From: Chara braunii
Taxonomy: Eukaryota; Streptophyta; Charophyceae; Charales; Characeae
Assembly: GCA_003427395.1 (NCBI GenBank)
Contig: BFEA01000176.1
Span: forward strand, 1,075,618-1,112,628
Length of the DNA: 37,011 nt
Direction: 5' to 3'
Each line of letters starts with the position of its first letter. The stretch's first letter is position 1. Position numbers and translations under genes: made by a program. The notes beneath the pieces are model-generated. The model was not told the origin of the DNA and searched no databases. It saw nothing but the letters and a program-made list of their open reading frames with translations. Below, one piece after another: positions 10,477 to 19,020 of the stretch.

Positions 10477-11081
10477 AGTGGCCTCGGGGATCGAGAGTCT
10501 GTAGGGTGTCTGGTGGTGAACATGATACTCGGGCACAAGCTGGATGGAGTGCTCGACGTCGCGCATTGGTGNNNNNNNNNNNNNNNNNNNNNNNNNNNNN
10601 NNNNNNNNNNNNNNNNNNNNNNNNNNNNNNNNNNNNNNNNNNNNNNNNNNNNNNNNNNNNNNNNNNNNNNNNNNNNNNNNNNNNNNNNNNNNNNNNNNNN
10701 NNNNNNNNNNNNNNNNNNNNNNNNNNNNNNNNNNNNNNNNNNNNNNNNNNNNNNNNNNNNNNNNNNNNNNNNNNNNNNNNNNNNNNNNNNNNNNNNNNNN
10801 NNNNNNNNNNNNNNNNNNNNNNNNNNNNNNNNNNNNNNNNNNNNNNNNNNNNNNNNNNNNNNNNNNNNNNNNNNNNNNNNNNNNNNNNNNNNNNNNNNNN
10901 NNNNNNNNNNNNNNNNNNNNNNNNNNNNNNNNNNNNNNNNNNNNNNNNNNNNNNNNNNNNNNNNNNNNNNNNNNNNNNNNNNNNNNAGTGGCCTCGGGGA
11001 TCGAGAGTCTGTAGGGTGTCTGGTGGTGAACATGATACTCGGGCACAAGCTGGATGGAGTGCTCGACGTCGCGCATTGGTG
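10477..11081. other. N gap with identical 95-bp flanks
   Basis: Bases 10477-10571 are repeated exactly at 10987-11081, and 415 Ns lie between. Both copies encode, on minus, the pre-RT segment ending TPYRLSIPEA. Exact duplication at both gap edges is typical of contigs that overlap but were not merged, or of two diverged element copies scaffolded together. Ambiguous single Ns at 11110, 11154, 11162, 11252, 11261, 11404, 11437 and 11559 also mark weak consensus here. Confidence 0.9.
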
Positions 11082-11388
11082 GGATGCCGACGTACGAGAA
11101 CGACGATGGNAAAATGTTGTGGTACTCTCGAATGAGGTCACGAACTGCAGGTGNCAGGTCGNCCATAGAGCGTGCGAGTTCCTCACCGTCAGCGTCGGCA
11201 CGCGACGACGAGGTGGACTCAACGGACGACGGAGGGAGGGAAGTAGAGATGNAAGCCATGNAGATAGGAGGATCTGGTTCCAGAGAGATGAGCTCCGAGT
11301 CGGCGTCTGGACAGGGTGGATCATAGTGCAAGAGATCCATAATGACATATGAAAGAAACTTCTCGTAAGAGATGTACTTTGACTTCAT
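10987..11388 (-). pseudogene. Pol N-terminal segment before RT
   Basis: Minus-strand frame with VRDLIREYHNI, then PPMRDVEHSIQLVPEYHV and TPYRLSIPEA. These match the conserved pre-RT stretch of plant gypsy elements (a LPPxRxxxHxIxLxPG-like motif followed by PYRLSP). It connects protease to RT. The frame differs from that of the RT piece at 10476, so joining across 10477 is out of frame. Confidence 0.8.
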
Positions 11389-11565
11389 ACAGGTGCTGCA
11401 TGGNTGTCATCAGCTCGTATCGTGAGATGTTGGGTTNAGTCCTATAACGAGCGCAACCCTCGTTTTGTGTTGCTAAGACATCGCAACGATGTGCTGCACT
11501 CACAAAAAACTGCCAGTGATATACTGGAGGAAGGTAGGGATGACGTCAAGTCCGCATGNCCCTTA
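11389..11565 (+). rRNA. Mitochondrial small-subunit rRNA fragment (nuclear insert)
   Basis: About 177 nt on + align to the region near E. coli 16S positions 1045-1215: ACAGGTGCTGCATGG, TGTTGGGTT-AGTCCTATAAC, GAGCGCAACCCTCG, ACTGCCAGTGATA, TACTGGAGGAAGGT, GATGACGTCAAGTCCGCATG. The variants AGTCCTATAACGAG, CTCGTTTTGTGTTGCT and TCAAGTCCGCATG are those of plant mitochondrial rrn18 rather than plastid or typical bacterial 16S. It is flanked on both sides by chromovirus pol sequence of opposite sense. The fragment is too short to act as rRNA. It is either a mitochondrial insertion or an assembly chimera (three ambiguous Ns fall within it). Confidence 0.88.
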
Positions 11566-12203
11566 GAAGGTGACGTCGTCCTGTCGGATGAAGTGGGCGA
11601 GCTGTCGAGGCGAGGTGGCGGTGATAGTAGAAGATGGTGTGGTCACGGAAGACTTCGGGGGGCGGGGATCGGAACGTGGTGTCGCAGTGGTACCTATAAA
11701 AGGTACACGATACATTTGTCCATACTTCGTTCTGAAAACGAGAGTGTTGGTCTTCCAATCGGCCTCGGTGCTTCAGAATCGACGAGATCACAAAGTACCG
11801 AGAATGGAATCGTACCCCGTCTTCATTACATCGAAATGTGCAGAGGATTGCTGGCAACGAGACGTCGGGGGACAATCAGTCGGCTCAAGAGTGAGGAAGA
11901 AAGAGAGGTCGGTGACCGTCTGATCGAAGAAGCGCTGGGTCTTGTCATCTCCTAGGGTGACGGAGATGGGAGTCGGAGACCCTGTCGTGGGTAAGCGTGC
12001 TTCCTTCACCACAAGTGGGTGAATGAAGTGCCATGAGAACCGGAATCCCACAGCGCTAAGTACACCCTCGTGGAGGTCCCCAGACGTACTAGAATGATCG
12101 GGAGGGTGCGATCAGGGTTAGAGAGGATGGCAAGAAGGCGACACAATGCAATGACATGGAGGGTGAGTTGTTCCTGACGAGCTTGGAGCATGCTCAAGTC
12201 CAA
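11566..12203 (-). pseudogene. Aspartic protease region, frameshifted
   Basis: Cleaves the gag-pol polyprotein. The active-site triplet Asp-Ser-Gly is at 12047-12039 (ALWDSGSHGTSF; usual A-LDSGA-HNFI). Just after it the sequence changes frame and continues as FIHPLVVKEARLP and PISVTLGDDKTQ, the normal continuation of plant gypsy proteases. A YDSILGTL-like motif follows (usual YDVILGMDWL). Downstream to 11566 is a poorly conserved linker that ends at the rRNA fragment. Confidence 0.78.
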
Positions 12204-12459
12204 ACGGAGGACACAACGTCCTCGCGAGTCGCAAGCTGCTTGCTACAACCGCCTGAGCAAATGGCTTGACGCGTTGGTAGTCGAGGATAGGTAGGACGGG
12301 AAACGGTGGTCTGCGGAGGCGCAGACGGTACTGCGACGGAGGGTTGAACTCACTCTGTCGGGTCCTGTGATACCTCAACTTCAGTAGCGAGAGGGGCAAA
12401 CCGCGACGGAGATGTTGGGAAGTCGACTACTGAGGAGGGCGCAGGTGTACACTGCACCG
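12204..12459 (-). pseudogene. Gag-protease junction, no clear domain
   Basis: Between the nucleocapsid knuckle and the protease the minus strand has only short, Pro/Leu-rich open stretches. It sits where gypsy elements carry a variable linker. No motif recognised. Confidence 0.35.
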
Positions 12460-14115
12460 TTGCTAAGAGGCGCGGTGGGGATGCGAGGCTCTGCGAGGAT
12501 GCGAGGCGTTAGGGGGGGACTGAGCACGATGCTGGCGGGAAAGCTCGTAGTGGAGGTGAAGGGCGACAGTGTAAGGGCACCGTGAGGAGGTATGACTGTC
12601 TTGGTGGCAGTGCAAACACCCACGCCGACCCAAAATGGCCGCGCGCTCCTCAGTGGAAAGGACACTGTGAGGAGGGACAAAACCCTCAGAGAGGTCCTGC
12701 TGAGGGACCTCAAGGGGCGACGTGCCAGCGTGACCAGAGAGGCTGCGTGCCCGAGAGAGGGTGGAAAGGGCGAGCTGGAGGCGCTCGACAATAGGGAGGG
12801 TGGAGTCCTCCAGGTGGTAGTGGACAGCCTCGCAGAGGTCGAGGTCGTCGCTATGGTCACCCGCAGGCGACAGCGGGGCAACAGTTTCCTGTTCACCATA
12901 CTCGAGCGCATTGAAGAGGCGCGAGAAGTGGAGGCCCTGCTGCGCGGAACGGCGGGGACGACCGTGGAAAGAGGAATGATGCTAGGAAGTGTCGTGAGAG
13001 AAGGAGGGAGCGTAACCAGTACGCTGAGGCTGGGAGGAGGAAGTGGGGTGAAGACGGACCTGCATTCGCTGATGGGCCCTGGCGGCCTCGTAAGCCTCCG
13101 GGGCCGATGTGAAGTCATACCGCCATAACTCGAAGCGGTACTCAAGGGGAAGGCTGGCCAAAAAGCGATTGATGAGGGCAGCCTCAGGGAGGAACGCCAT
13201 ATCGTAAATGAGGCGGACGTCCTGAAAGACCTGGATGTAGCGGTCTAGGCCGGCAGCGCCACCAGGGTCGGACCAGCCTGTACTGAGGACACGCCCGAAG
13301 GCGTTAGTCACATCGTGTTGGGCTCCGAAGCGATCCTCGAGGAACACCTGGAAATCCATGAAGGTCGGGGTCCGGTCCTCACGAAGGGAGTGAGTGTAGA
13401 AATTCTCTAAGGCGTCAAAAGGACCGCCACACAGGCGTATGGAGAGGTGAGTCACCCACTTATCGGGTGGAACGTCCATGAGCTGGAGCATGCCGGTGGC
13501 CGACTGCAGCCACTGAGACACTCGTATCTCTGTACGGTAGCGGACGAGTGGTGCGCCACCGTGTTGGCGGCGAGGAGATCGAGGAGCGGATGCCATCACT
13601 ATGGTCGAGTAACTCAGCGCAGATCCTGGAGAAGAGGGCGCAACTGTCTGTACGCCTGGGCCGCATGGTGGAGTGGCGGGGGAAACAACAACAGGCAATG
13701 CGGGAGCTGCAGTAGAAGAGGTCGCAGCAACCGATGGAGTAGGAAGGAGGTAGGATGGGGGCAGAGGGGGTGCAGGGCAAGGGAAGCGAGCCTGCATGAA
13801 TGAAAGAGTAGAGGAAGAAGGGGTTGCGCCTGAAGGCACGGCGGAAGCGAGCCTGCATGGATGGAAGAGTCGAGGAAGAAGGGGGTGCGCCTGAAGGCGC
13901 GGCCACCTGTGAGGGTAGGGGTGGCATAAGGCGTAAGAGGGCGAGGTTGACTCGGATCTGAGCAAGCTTGGCCTTGAGACGTCGGACGTAGATCGAGCGA
14001 GGAGTAGGAGGAGGAGGAGAAAGGGAAGTAGACGCACGAGCGGCGTGGGGCATCCCATAAGGGGGAGAGCCATGTGGCGTTGTGGTCGTGCGAAGGGGAG
14101 GGAGAAGCGGGACAC
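12460..14115 (-). pseudogene. Gag: capsid-like region plus CCHC nucleocapsid, with in-frame TAG
   Basis: Forms the particle that packages element RNA. The frame from 14115 has a Pro/Ser/Ala-rich N-terminus, then a retrotransposon capsid-like region (about 13560-13050). Family-typical pieces there are ITHL-like WVTHLSIRL, FLEDRFG, YIQVFQDV and FLASLPLEYRF. It ends at TAG 12984-12982. The same frame then continues about 120 residues to STEERAAILGRRG and the knuckle CLHCHQDSHTSSRC (CX2CX4HX4C, 12618-12577), and stops near 12460. The TAG is therefore an internal nonsense codon, or conceivably a readthrough stop. A tandem duplication of about 57 bp lies at 13790-13904. Confidence 0.82.
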
Positions 14116-14206
14116 CCTGAAAAGTTTAGACCGCGGCAGAGGGTTGTGGTCCTGTGGTCATAGTGACCGGAATCTGGGCAGGTGCGCCCGTAGAGTGAGG
14201 GAAGGC

Positions 14207-14564
14207 CTAGTCGGTGGCGGCCGTCACACTAGGAGCGTGAACGGTCACCAAGATGGTCGGATTGGAGGCAGCAGAGGAGGAAGCTCTACCGTGGCCACCA
14301 TGTCGAAGGATTGGGGACCCGGACTGGGAGCTAGGAGAAGAGAAAGAGTTAGGATAGGAAGGATAAGCAGCGTCCTGCAGTTGCCGCGTGCCAACGGCAA
14401 GAGTTGCCAGTCGCACCTGTAAGGGTGTAAGGGTCGCCAGTTGCGTCTGGATGGGCGGGAGAAGGGAGGTGAGGAGAGTGTGCAGATCCCCCTTGGGCTG
14501 ATGGCCCTGGGCCGCCGACACGGGTGTGGAGCCCGGTGCCGAGGTCGTCTCCGGGTCGATGACT
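14207..14564 (-). pseudogene. Gag N-terminal part in another frame
   Basis: On minus, a frame running out of the LTR edge encodes a Gln/Leu/Pro/Ser-rich stretch (LLPPIQTQLATLTPLQ) typical of low-complexity gag N-termini. It ends at 14207. The capsid frame starts downstream in a different register, so a frameshift separates them. Its continuation upstream of 14565 is within the LTR and is not likely to be coding. Confidence 0.4.
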
Positions 14565-15651
14565 TGTGACACACTATCAGCCCGAATACCCTTACAAGGG
14601 TATTGGGGCACAGTTTTGCATCTCACAGAAGAAGCGTTCTCACTGATATCCGAGAGCGTATCCCATTCTGGTGTGACCATAACCAAATCTCAGGGGTTGG
14701 GCGTGGCACACGCTTTTGATCTGACTAGAGAGTGCGCGGGCGTGCACTTTAAGGGCACGCGGTGACTCAGTTAGATGAATGACCAGAGCGAGGGACGAGT
14801 TCACTCGGAACAGTGCGAGCTAGGAAAGAGTTAGGATTCGGGTTAGCGTCGCGCATACACTGATCACGCGCACACTGTCGGAATTACGGTCGACGTCGGG
14901 GTTGACCATTGAAACCAAGTTTTTCGACGCCGAGATAGTAAAGGCTCGATCTTTCGAATAATGTGGCGGATTGGGGAGACCACGACCCCTGATGGCAGCG
15001 CTGCTGGGCTACGTACGCGGCAGACACGAGTGAGAGCCGCCCCTAGAATCTGAAGTGTAGGCGCGAGGGGCCCATGGGCTCGGATAGTAGGCAAAGCGGT
15101 GGCCTTGGGGTGTTTCAATGTGTCCGGGCTAGCCGCAGAAGCTCTTTGTATAGAGAACTGCGCCCCCTAAGTTCAGGCTTGGGCTTAGCCCTATAGGTTA
15201 CGACGATGGACTGACACTACGGAGATCCGGGTATCAAGACGAGCGGCTGGCAACCAAGGAGCAGAGGAGCGTCTTATGAAGGAAACTGAGGGGTTGAGGG
15301 TCTCGTGGGACGGTGGGACTATCCCCCTTAGTTTTGCTGAGGAATCCGACCGCGGGCCCGATAGGCAGGATTGAGGGTAGGGTTCCGACGGTCCTCCTCC
15401 CCTCGTCCAATTTCCTAAATTTTCTAAGTTTTTATTTTTATTATTTTTATCCTAAGTTGGGACGCAGCCCGGTGCGGGTACCAGGACCGGCCGTGAAAAC
15501 CCAAGAGCCTAGTTCAGTGGATACATCCATGAATTGTTGAAAATACAGACCCGTGTTCGAATCCAGATGATAGAGCTTGATGAGTAAAATCAAATATTTC
15601 TGGATTGTCGGGGTCTGGTTAGTTTCACAATGATATCTCAGGGGCGTAACA
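14565..15651 (-). mobile_element. Probable 5' LTR of the chromovirus
   Basis: On minus the candidate begins TGTTACGCCCCTGAGATATC (from 15651), a typical start for plant gypsy LTRs, and ends GTGTGTCACA at 14565, giving TG...CA and about 1.09 kb. It directly precedes gag. A related, diverged sequence lies at 22590-23330 with shared landmarks: the palindrome ATACCCTTACAAGGGTAT, a GGGCTTAGCCCTATAGGTTAC-like word and a T-rich ATTATTTTTAT stretch. The outer boundary rests on the terminal motif, because no second copy of this LTR was found. I could not assign a primer-binding site. Confidence 0.6.
15500..15576 (+). other. tRNA-like A-box/B-box pair inside the LTR
   Basis: TAGTTCAGTGG (15510-15520) resembles a Pol III A box, and GTTCGAATCC (15555-15564) is a good B box at about the spacing found in tRNA genes. 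The arms do not pair well as a tRNA cloverleaf. It could be a decayed tRNA gene, a SINE head or coincidence. Confidence 0.25.
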
Positions 15652-15659
15652 CGCCCACA

Positions 15660-15759
15660 GTCCTTCGGGACATCCGTTAAGTTGGAACGATGCAGAGCAG
15701 ATTAGCATGGCCCCTGTACAAGACTGACTCGCATAAATGGAGAGGTCGATCTCTCTTTT
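15660..15759 (+). ncRNA. U6 snRNA-like sequence, probably a pseudogene
   Basis: U6 forms the catalytic core of the spliceosome. The whole length is recognisable: 5' stem GTCC-TTCGG-GAC, then CATCCG, TTGGAACGAT, AGATTAGCATGGCCCCTG, a GACTCGCATAAAT segment, and a terminal TTTT at 15756-15759 suitable as a Pol III stop. The AGC triad (TTAGCATGG) is kept, but the ACAGAGA box that pairs with the 5' splice site reads GCAGAGC. Several changes also fall in the 3' stem-loop region. No clear TATA or upstream element is seen 25-65 bp upstream, where LTR sequence lies. This is most likely a pseudogene or an old U6 locus hit by a retrotransposon. Confidence 0.85.
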
Positions 15760-17090
15760 CGCTTGCTAATTGTGAATGCCGTCCGAGAGGGTAAGTCAGC
15801 GTGGACTACTGGGAGAATGATAGTATAGGAGGAGAGAGAGGAAGGATTAGAGAAGAGAGAGATAGCGCAGGAGAACGCAGCACAACAAGAAGGGAAACAA
15901 CAGAGACAACAATAAAAGAGGGATGAACCTGGACGCGATTTTGGGCTAGGTGCGTTCGAAGGAGAAGGAAGAAGAAAGGAGGAGGAAGAGTTGAGGAGGA
16001 AGGAGAAAAAAAAAGGGGGGGGGATCGATGTACCTACCTGCACAGAAAATCGAGGTGGCGCAGCAGCGAGCGGTTCAGTATCTACTTGTGTTTTGGCAGG
16101 AGGTCCGTTCTCCCTTCGTGGGGTGGCAATCGGGGTCACGACAGGCATTTGCATACCAGCGCTCGTCTCCATCTCTCTCGCATTCGTCCAGGTTAGTGGC
16201 GGGGGTGTCGTGGTGCACTCGGCGAACAGAGGACAACAAACGTACAAATGTGTGGGTACGAACGTGCTGAGTAAGAAAGGGCATTTGAAGGATCGAGGGA
16301 GCGAGAGGACACGTACCTCGAAGGACCGGCGAGACAGGGCAAACCGAAAGTCGAGCTGCGGTGCCAAGTTGCGCGTTAGACAGAAGAAGGTTCGGCAGTG
16401 TATCCGCCCATGTTCCAGCGGAAGCTTCGTTCATATTCTGTTCATCCTGTTGGCGAAGGAAGCGAAAGTTCAGCCGCGAGGTTGGAGAGTGTGACGTCGG
16501 ACGGAGTGCTGCTCATCCTGTCAGCGGTTATAACGTGGGAGGCAGCAGCAAAGTCGAGGACTTACCTGATGGGGCGTAAGAGTGGTCGGGATCAGACATT
16601 TCATTCTTCTCACGAGTAGATCATGTCTCTTCCCTTTGATAGGTGGTTAAGAAGGCGTATAGGGTCCCCGTCGCCTCAACGGTGAGGGGGTTGGGTAGGA
16701 TCCGTAGTTTAAACGGCTGCTGCATGTACGTATCCAGCGAAGAGCGGAATTGGCAACGCATCGAAAAAGGTTTCAACGACAGATTCATTCACAAGTCGCA
16801 TATTCGGCGAGGAGTTTGAGATGCTGCTAGTGAAGATCGCCATAACTGTGTTGTAGGTGAACGCCATGTTTGTGTTGATCGCCTCCCTAACTCTGGTCTT
16901 TTTCGGAAGTCCTGATACTCGTCGTGCTCGTCCTGGCAGCGCTAAACTAAGTGCATTCGAGTCGTAAGCACCAGCTTTCACAGTGAACCACAACTTCCTC
17001 GCGTTAAGTTTCAACTTCTATGTATGCGGCCGGGATTCCGGCCTGATTCACATTCAGGGGCTGTTGTGCAGCCTAAACGAGTGAGCGGGT
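15760..17090. other. No gene recognised; GA-rich tract
   Basis: Purine-rich (GA, GGA, AAG) between about 15825 and 16020. A frame of 167 residues at 15991-16494 has no recognised domain and a skewed composition. Nothing else is assigned. Confidence 0.35.
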
Positions 17091-17099
17091 ATGGCGGGC

Positions 17100-18606
17100 T
17101 GTGCTGGGCCGTGGGGTTCTGCTTGTACCTTACCATCAGGTCTGTTAGAAAAAGGGGGGGGGGGGGGGGAGGGCTAGTAGGGAGACTACCACCGAGTGCA
17201 TAACTAAAGAGATGTAGCAGATTGCGTACCTAGTCTTGGCGGTGAATCGTAGAGTCGACCTCTTCGTGTACTTCGACTCTTATGTCTGATGAAGATTGGT
17301 GTGAGGATATGAACCTGGGACTTTGTTGTAGTGGTCTGCATAGTTGAAAATTGGTTAGGATACAACCTTGGAACCACTATCGAATCGAAATTTGGCCGGG
17401 GTGTTGTAAGCCTAGGTTGGCGGTACAGTTGTGGACTCAAGTGGTACCACTACTGCAGTAAGCAGCTAAGGGTGAGCCACATTTGTCTACCGACGAAAAT
17501 GCTGCTGCCTAGCATCTGTGGTACTCCCTGGTGATTGCTACTGTGCGACGCTGGCTCATTGTACACCCTGCTATCTTGTTGAGTTTTCGTCACTACTGGG
17601 ATTCGCTTAGCTCATTTCTGTGCAGTTTGCCACTTCTAGTTGTGCACACTGTTGTGTCTTCGACTGCGTTCCCGTCGTGCATGTTTGGACGTGTTGAGAG
17701 TTTACAGTGTTGTTGTGCTACATCACGCTAGCTGCGGCGGCTGTTTCCAATAGGTTACAACGATTTTGGCAGCGACCGACTGCCTTTGCCGAAAGGCCAA
17801 GCCACTGCTGTAGATCTATTGTGCCACCGGTGTTTACTGCGTCTCGCGGACCTTGCTGCTGTACGAAGCGTTTGTTGAGCTTGCATTGTACATCTCTGTG
17901 GTACCTTTTGTTGTGCGGCCCTTACTACAGTCAACAGTGAAGGTGTGTGTGGTTGCACAGCATAAGTGTTGTCGGGGCCAATGCCTCTGACTATGCCGTG
18001 TTGAGCTAGTTGTACCTGTTGTGCGTCGGTAGGCCCTGCTGATTACCATATGCAGCAAGCGGTGGACTGTGACTTTCAGGAACTGTGGACTACGAGGTTT
18101 ATTCTGGTTGCTGCTGAAGATTGGTTACCTGCGTTTTCTGAGCTGCGTCGGGATTACTGCACATTGCCATTTTGTTGTACGCTTTTGCTACACCACCTTG
18201 GGACACTGCCCCTCGCGGTAACGGATTGCTGAGTTGGGTGCTGTTTTTGCTGTGCACCCCTTATTCCTCTGTATTTTCATTTGCGTTTTCTCCGCCGTAC
18301 ATCTTGCTGTGGACGGGCTGCGGATGGCTTGTGGGCTCAGAGGAGTAAGCAAGCCCTGCACGAGGGTCATTGTTGTGACTTGGGGGCCTGTCTGAGGACT
18401 TGTGCACTATGTTCCGGTCGTGATTTGGTCGTCTTCACTACGCTTTATTGGCTACCATTGCCGGGCCCCCAAAAGTGAAAGGTTACAAGGCCCTCTCCTG
18501 CGAGTTGAGTTGTCCCTCTCTTGTATCTCAAGAGTCTGACTTGCCTCCTTCTGCCCTTCTCACTCTAAGTCTAGTCCGAGAGGAAGGCGGCAGGCGGGAT
18601 TGCAAC
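17100..18606 (+). repeat. Dispersed repeat X, copy 1
   Basis: The last 160 bp (18446-18606) closely match 26553-26729 in order: GGCTACCATTGC, GGTTACAAGGCCCTCTC, CTCCTTCTGCC, CTCTAAGTCTAGTC and GAGAGGAAGGCGGCAGGCGG ending ATTGCAACC. The front edge (TGTTAGAAAAAGGGGG, about 17145) resembles TGTTAGAAAGAGGGGAGG at about 26147. The space between is TTGCTG/TGTTGT-rich with no long coding frame. Copy 2 is much shorter. It may be a non-autonomous element or an LTR. Boundaries other than the right end are uncertain. Confidence 0.5.
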
Positions 18607-19020
18607 CCGTAGGACCGCATCAAGACGTTGTGGGAGGTCAACCCACCGATTGCGGGAGCTCTGGTGGAGCCCAGGCGGGGTTCTGGAGGCAGGGAACACT
18701 CAGGTATAATCTTGCTTTACTGGTGTGATCCCGTATTCCCCTAAACCTACTACCTTTGTCTGACTGGTATTATGATAAATACTATTTTTGACCTTATATT
18801 GTTTGTGCTTTGTTTCTTGAACCACTGCGAACTGAAATGAACGAATTATGTGTGAAAGTCAGATACTTGACCTGTTGGAATTAAGAAAAGGGGAAAAGGG
18901 AGAAGACGGGAGGAAGGTGTTTTGCATGTGTTTGACCGGGTCAGCCCAAGGCTGAATCCCTCTAAGTTTAGTGGGTTTAGTGCTGTGTTTTATTTATGTT
19001 TGCTGGGCTGAGTGTATGAT
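18607..19020. other. No gene or repeat recognised
   Basis: AT-rich toward the right. A single CCCTCTAAGTTTAGTGGG (about 18958) resembles the hairpin core of the following array. Confidence 0.3.

Larger units (their letters stand above)
7901..15651 (-). mobile_element. Degenerate Ty3/gypsy chromovirus
   Basis: A single minus-strand element in canonical Ty3/gypsy order: 5' LTR candidate (14565-15651), gag with capsid-like region and CCHC knuckle, aspartic protease, reverse transcriptase, RNase H, integrase with D-x35-E spacing, and a C-terminal chromodomain. Integrase after RNase H defines Ty3/gypsy rather than Ty1/copia. The chromodomain places it among chromoviruses, whose chromodomains can steer integration to particular chromatin. 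Every main domain is damaged by stops, frameshifts, a missing RT core or altered catalytic residues, so this copy cannot be autonomous. It is also interrupted by an N gap (10572-10986) and a mitochondrial rRNA piece (11389-11565). No 3' LTR was recognised. Confidence 0.88.

Noticed and set aside
10299-11352. Long plus-strand frames across the N gap
   Set aside because: Mostly unknown residues from Ns, lying antisense to RT sequence that is recognisable on minus.
11389-11565. Bacterial or plastid 16S origin for the rRNA fragment
   Set aside because: AGTCCTATAACGAG and CTCGTTTTGTGTTGCT are plant mitochondrial variants; plastid and usual bacterial 16S read differently at these points.
12592-13128. 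178-residue plus-strand frame
   Set aside because: It is the antisense shadow of gag; the minus strand carries the capsid-like region and CCHC knuckle.
17280-17330. CTGATGA as a hammerhead ribozyme core
   Set aside because: No GAAA core partner at the right spacing and no flanking stems.
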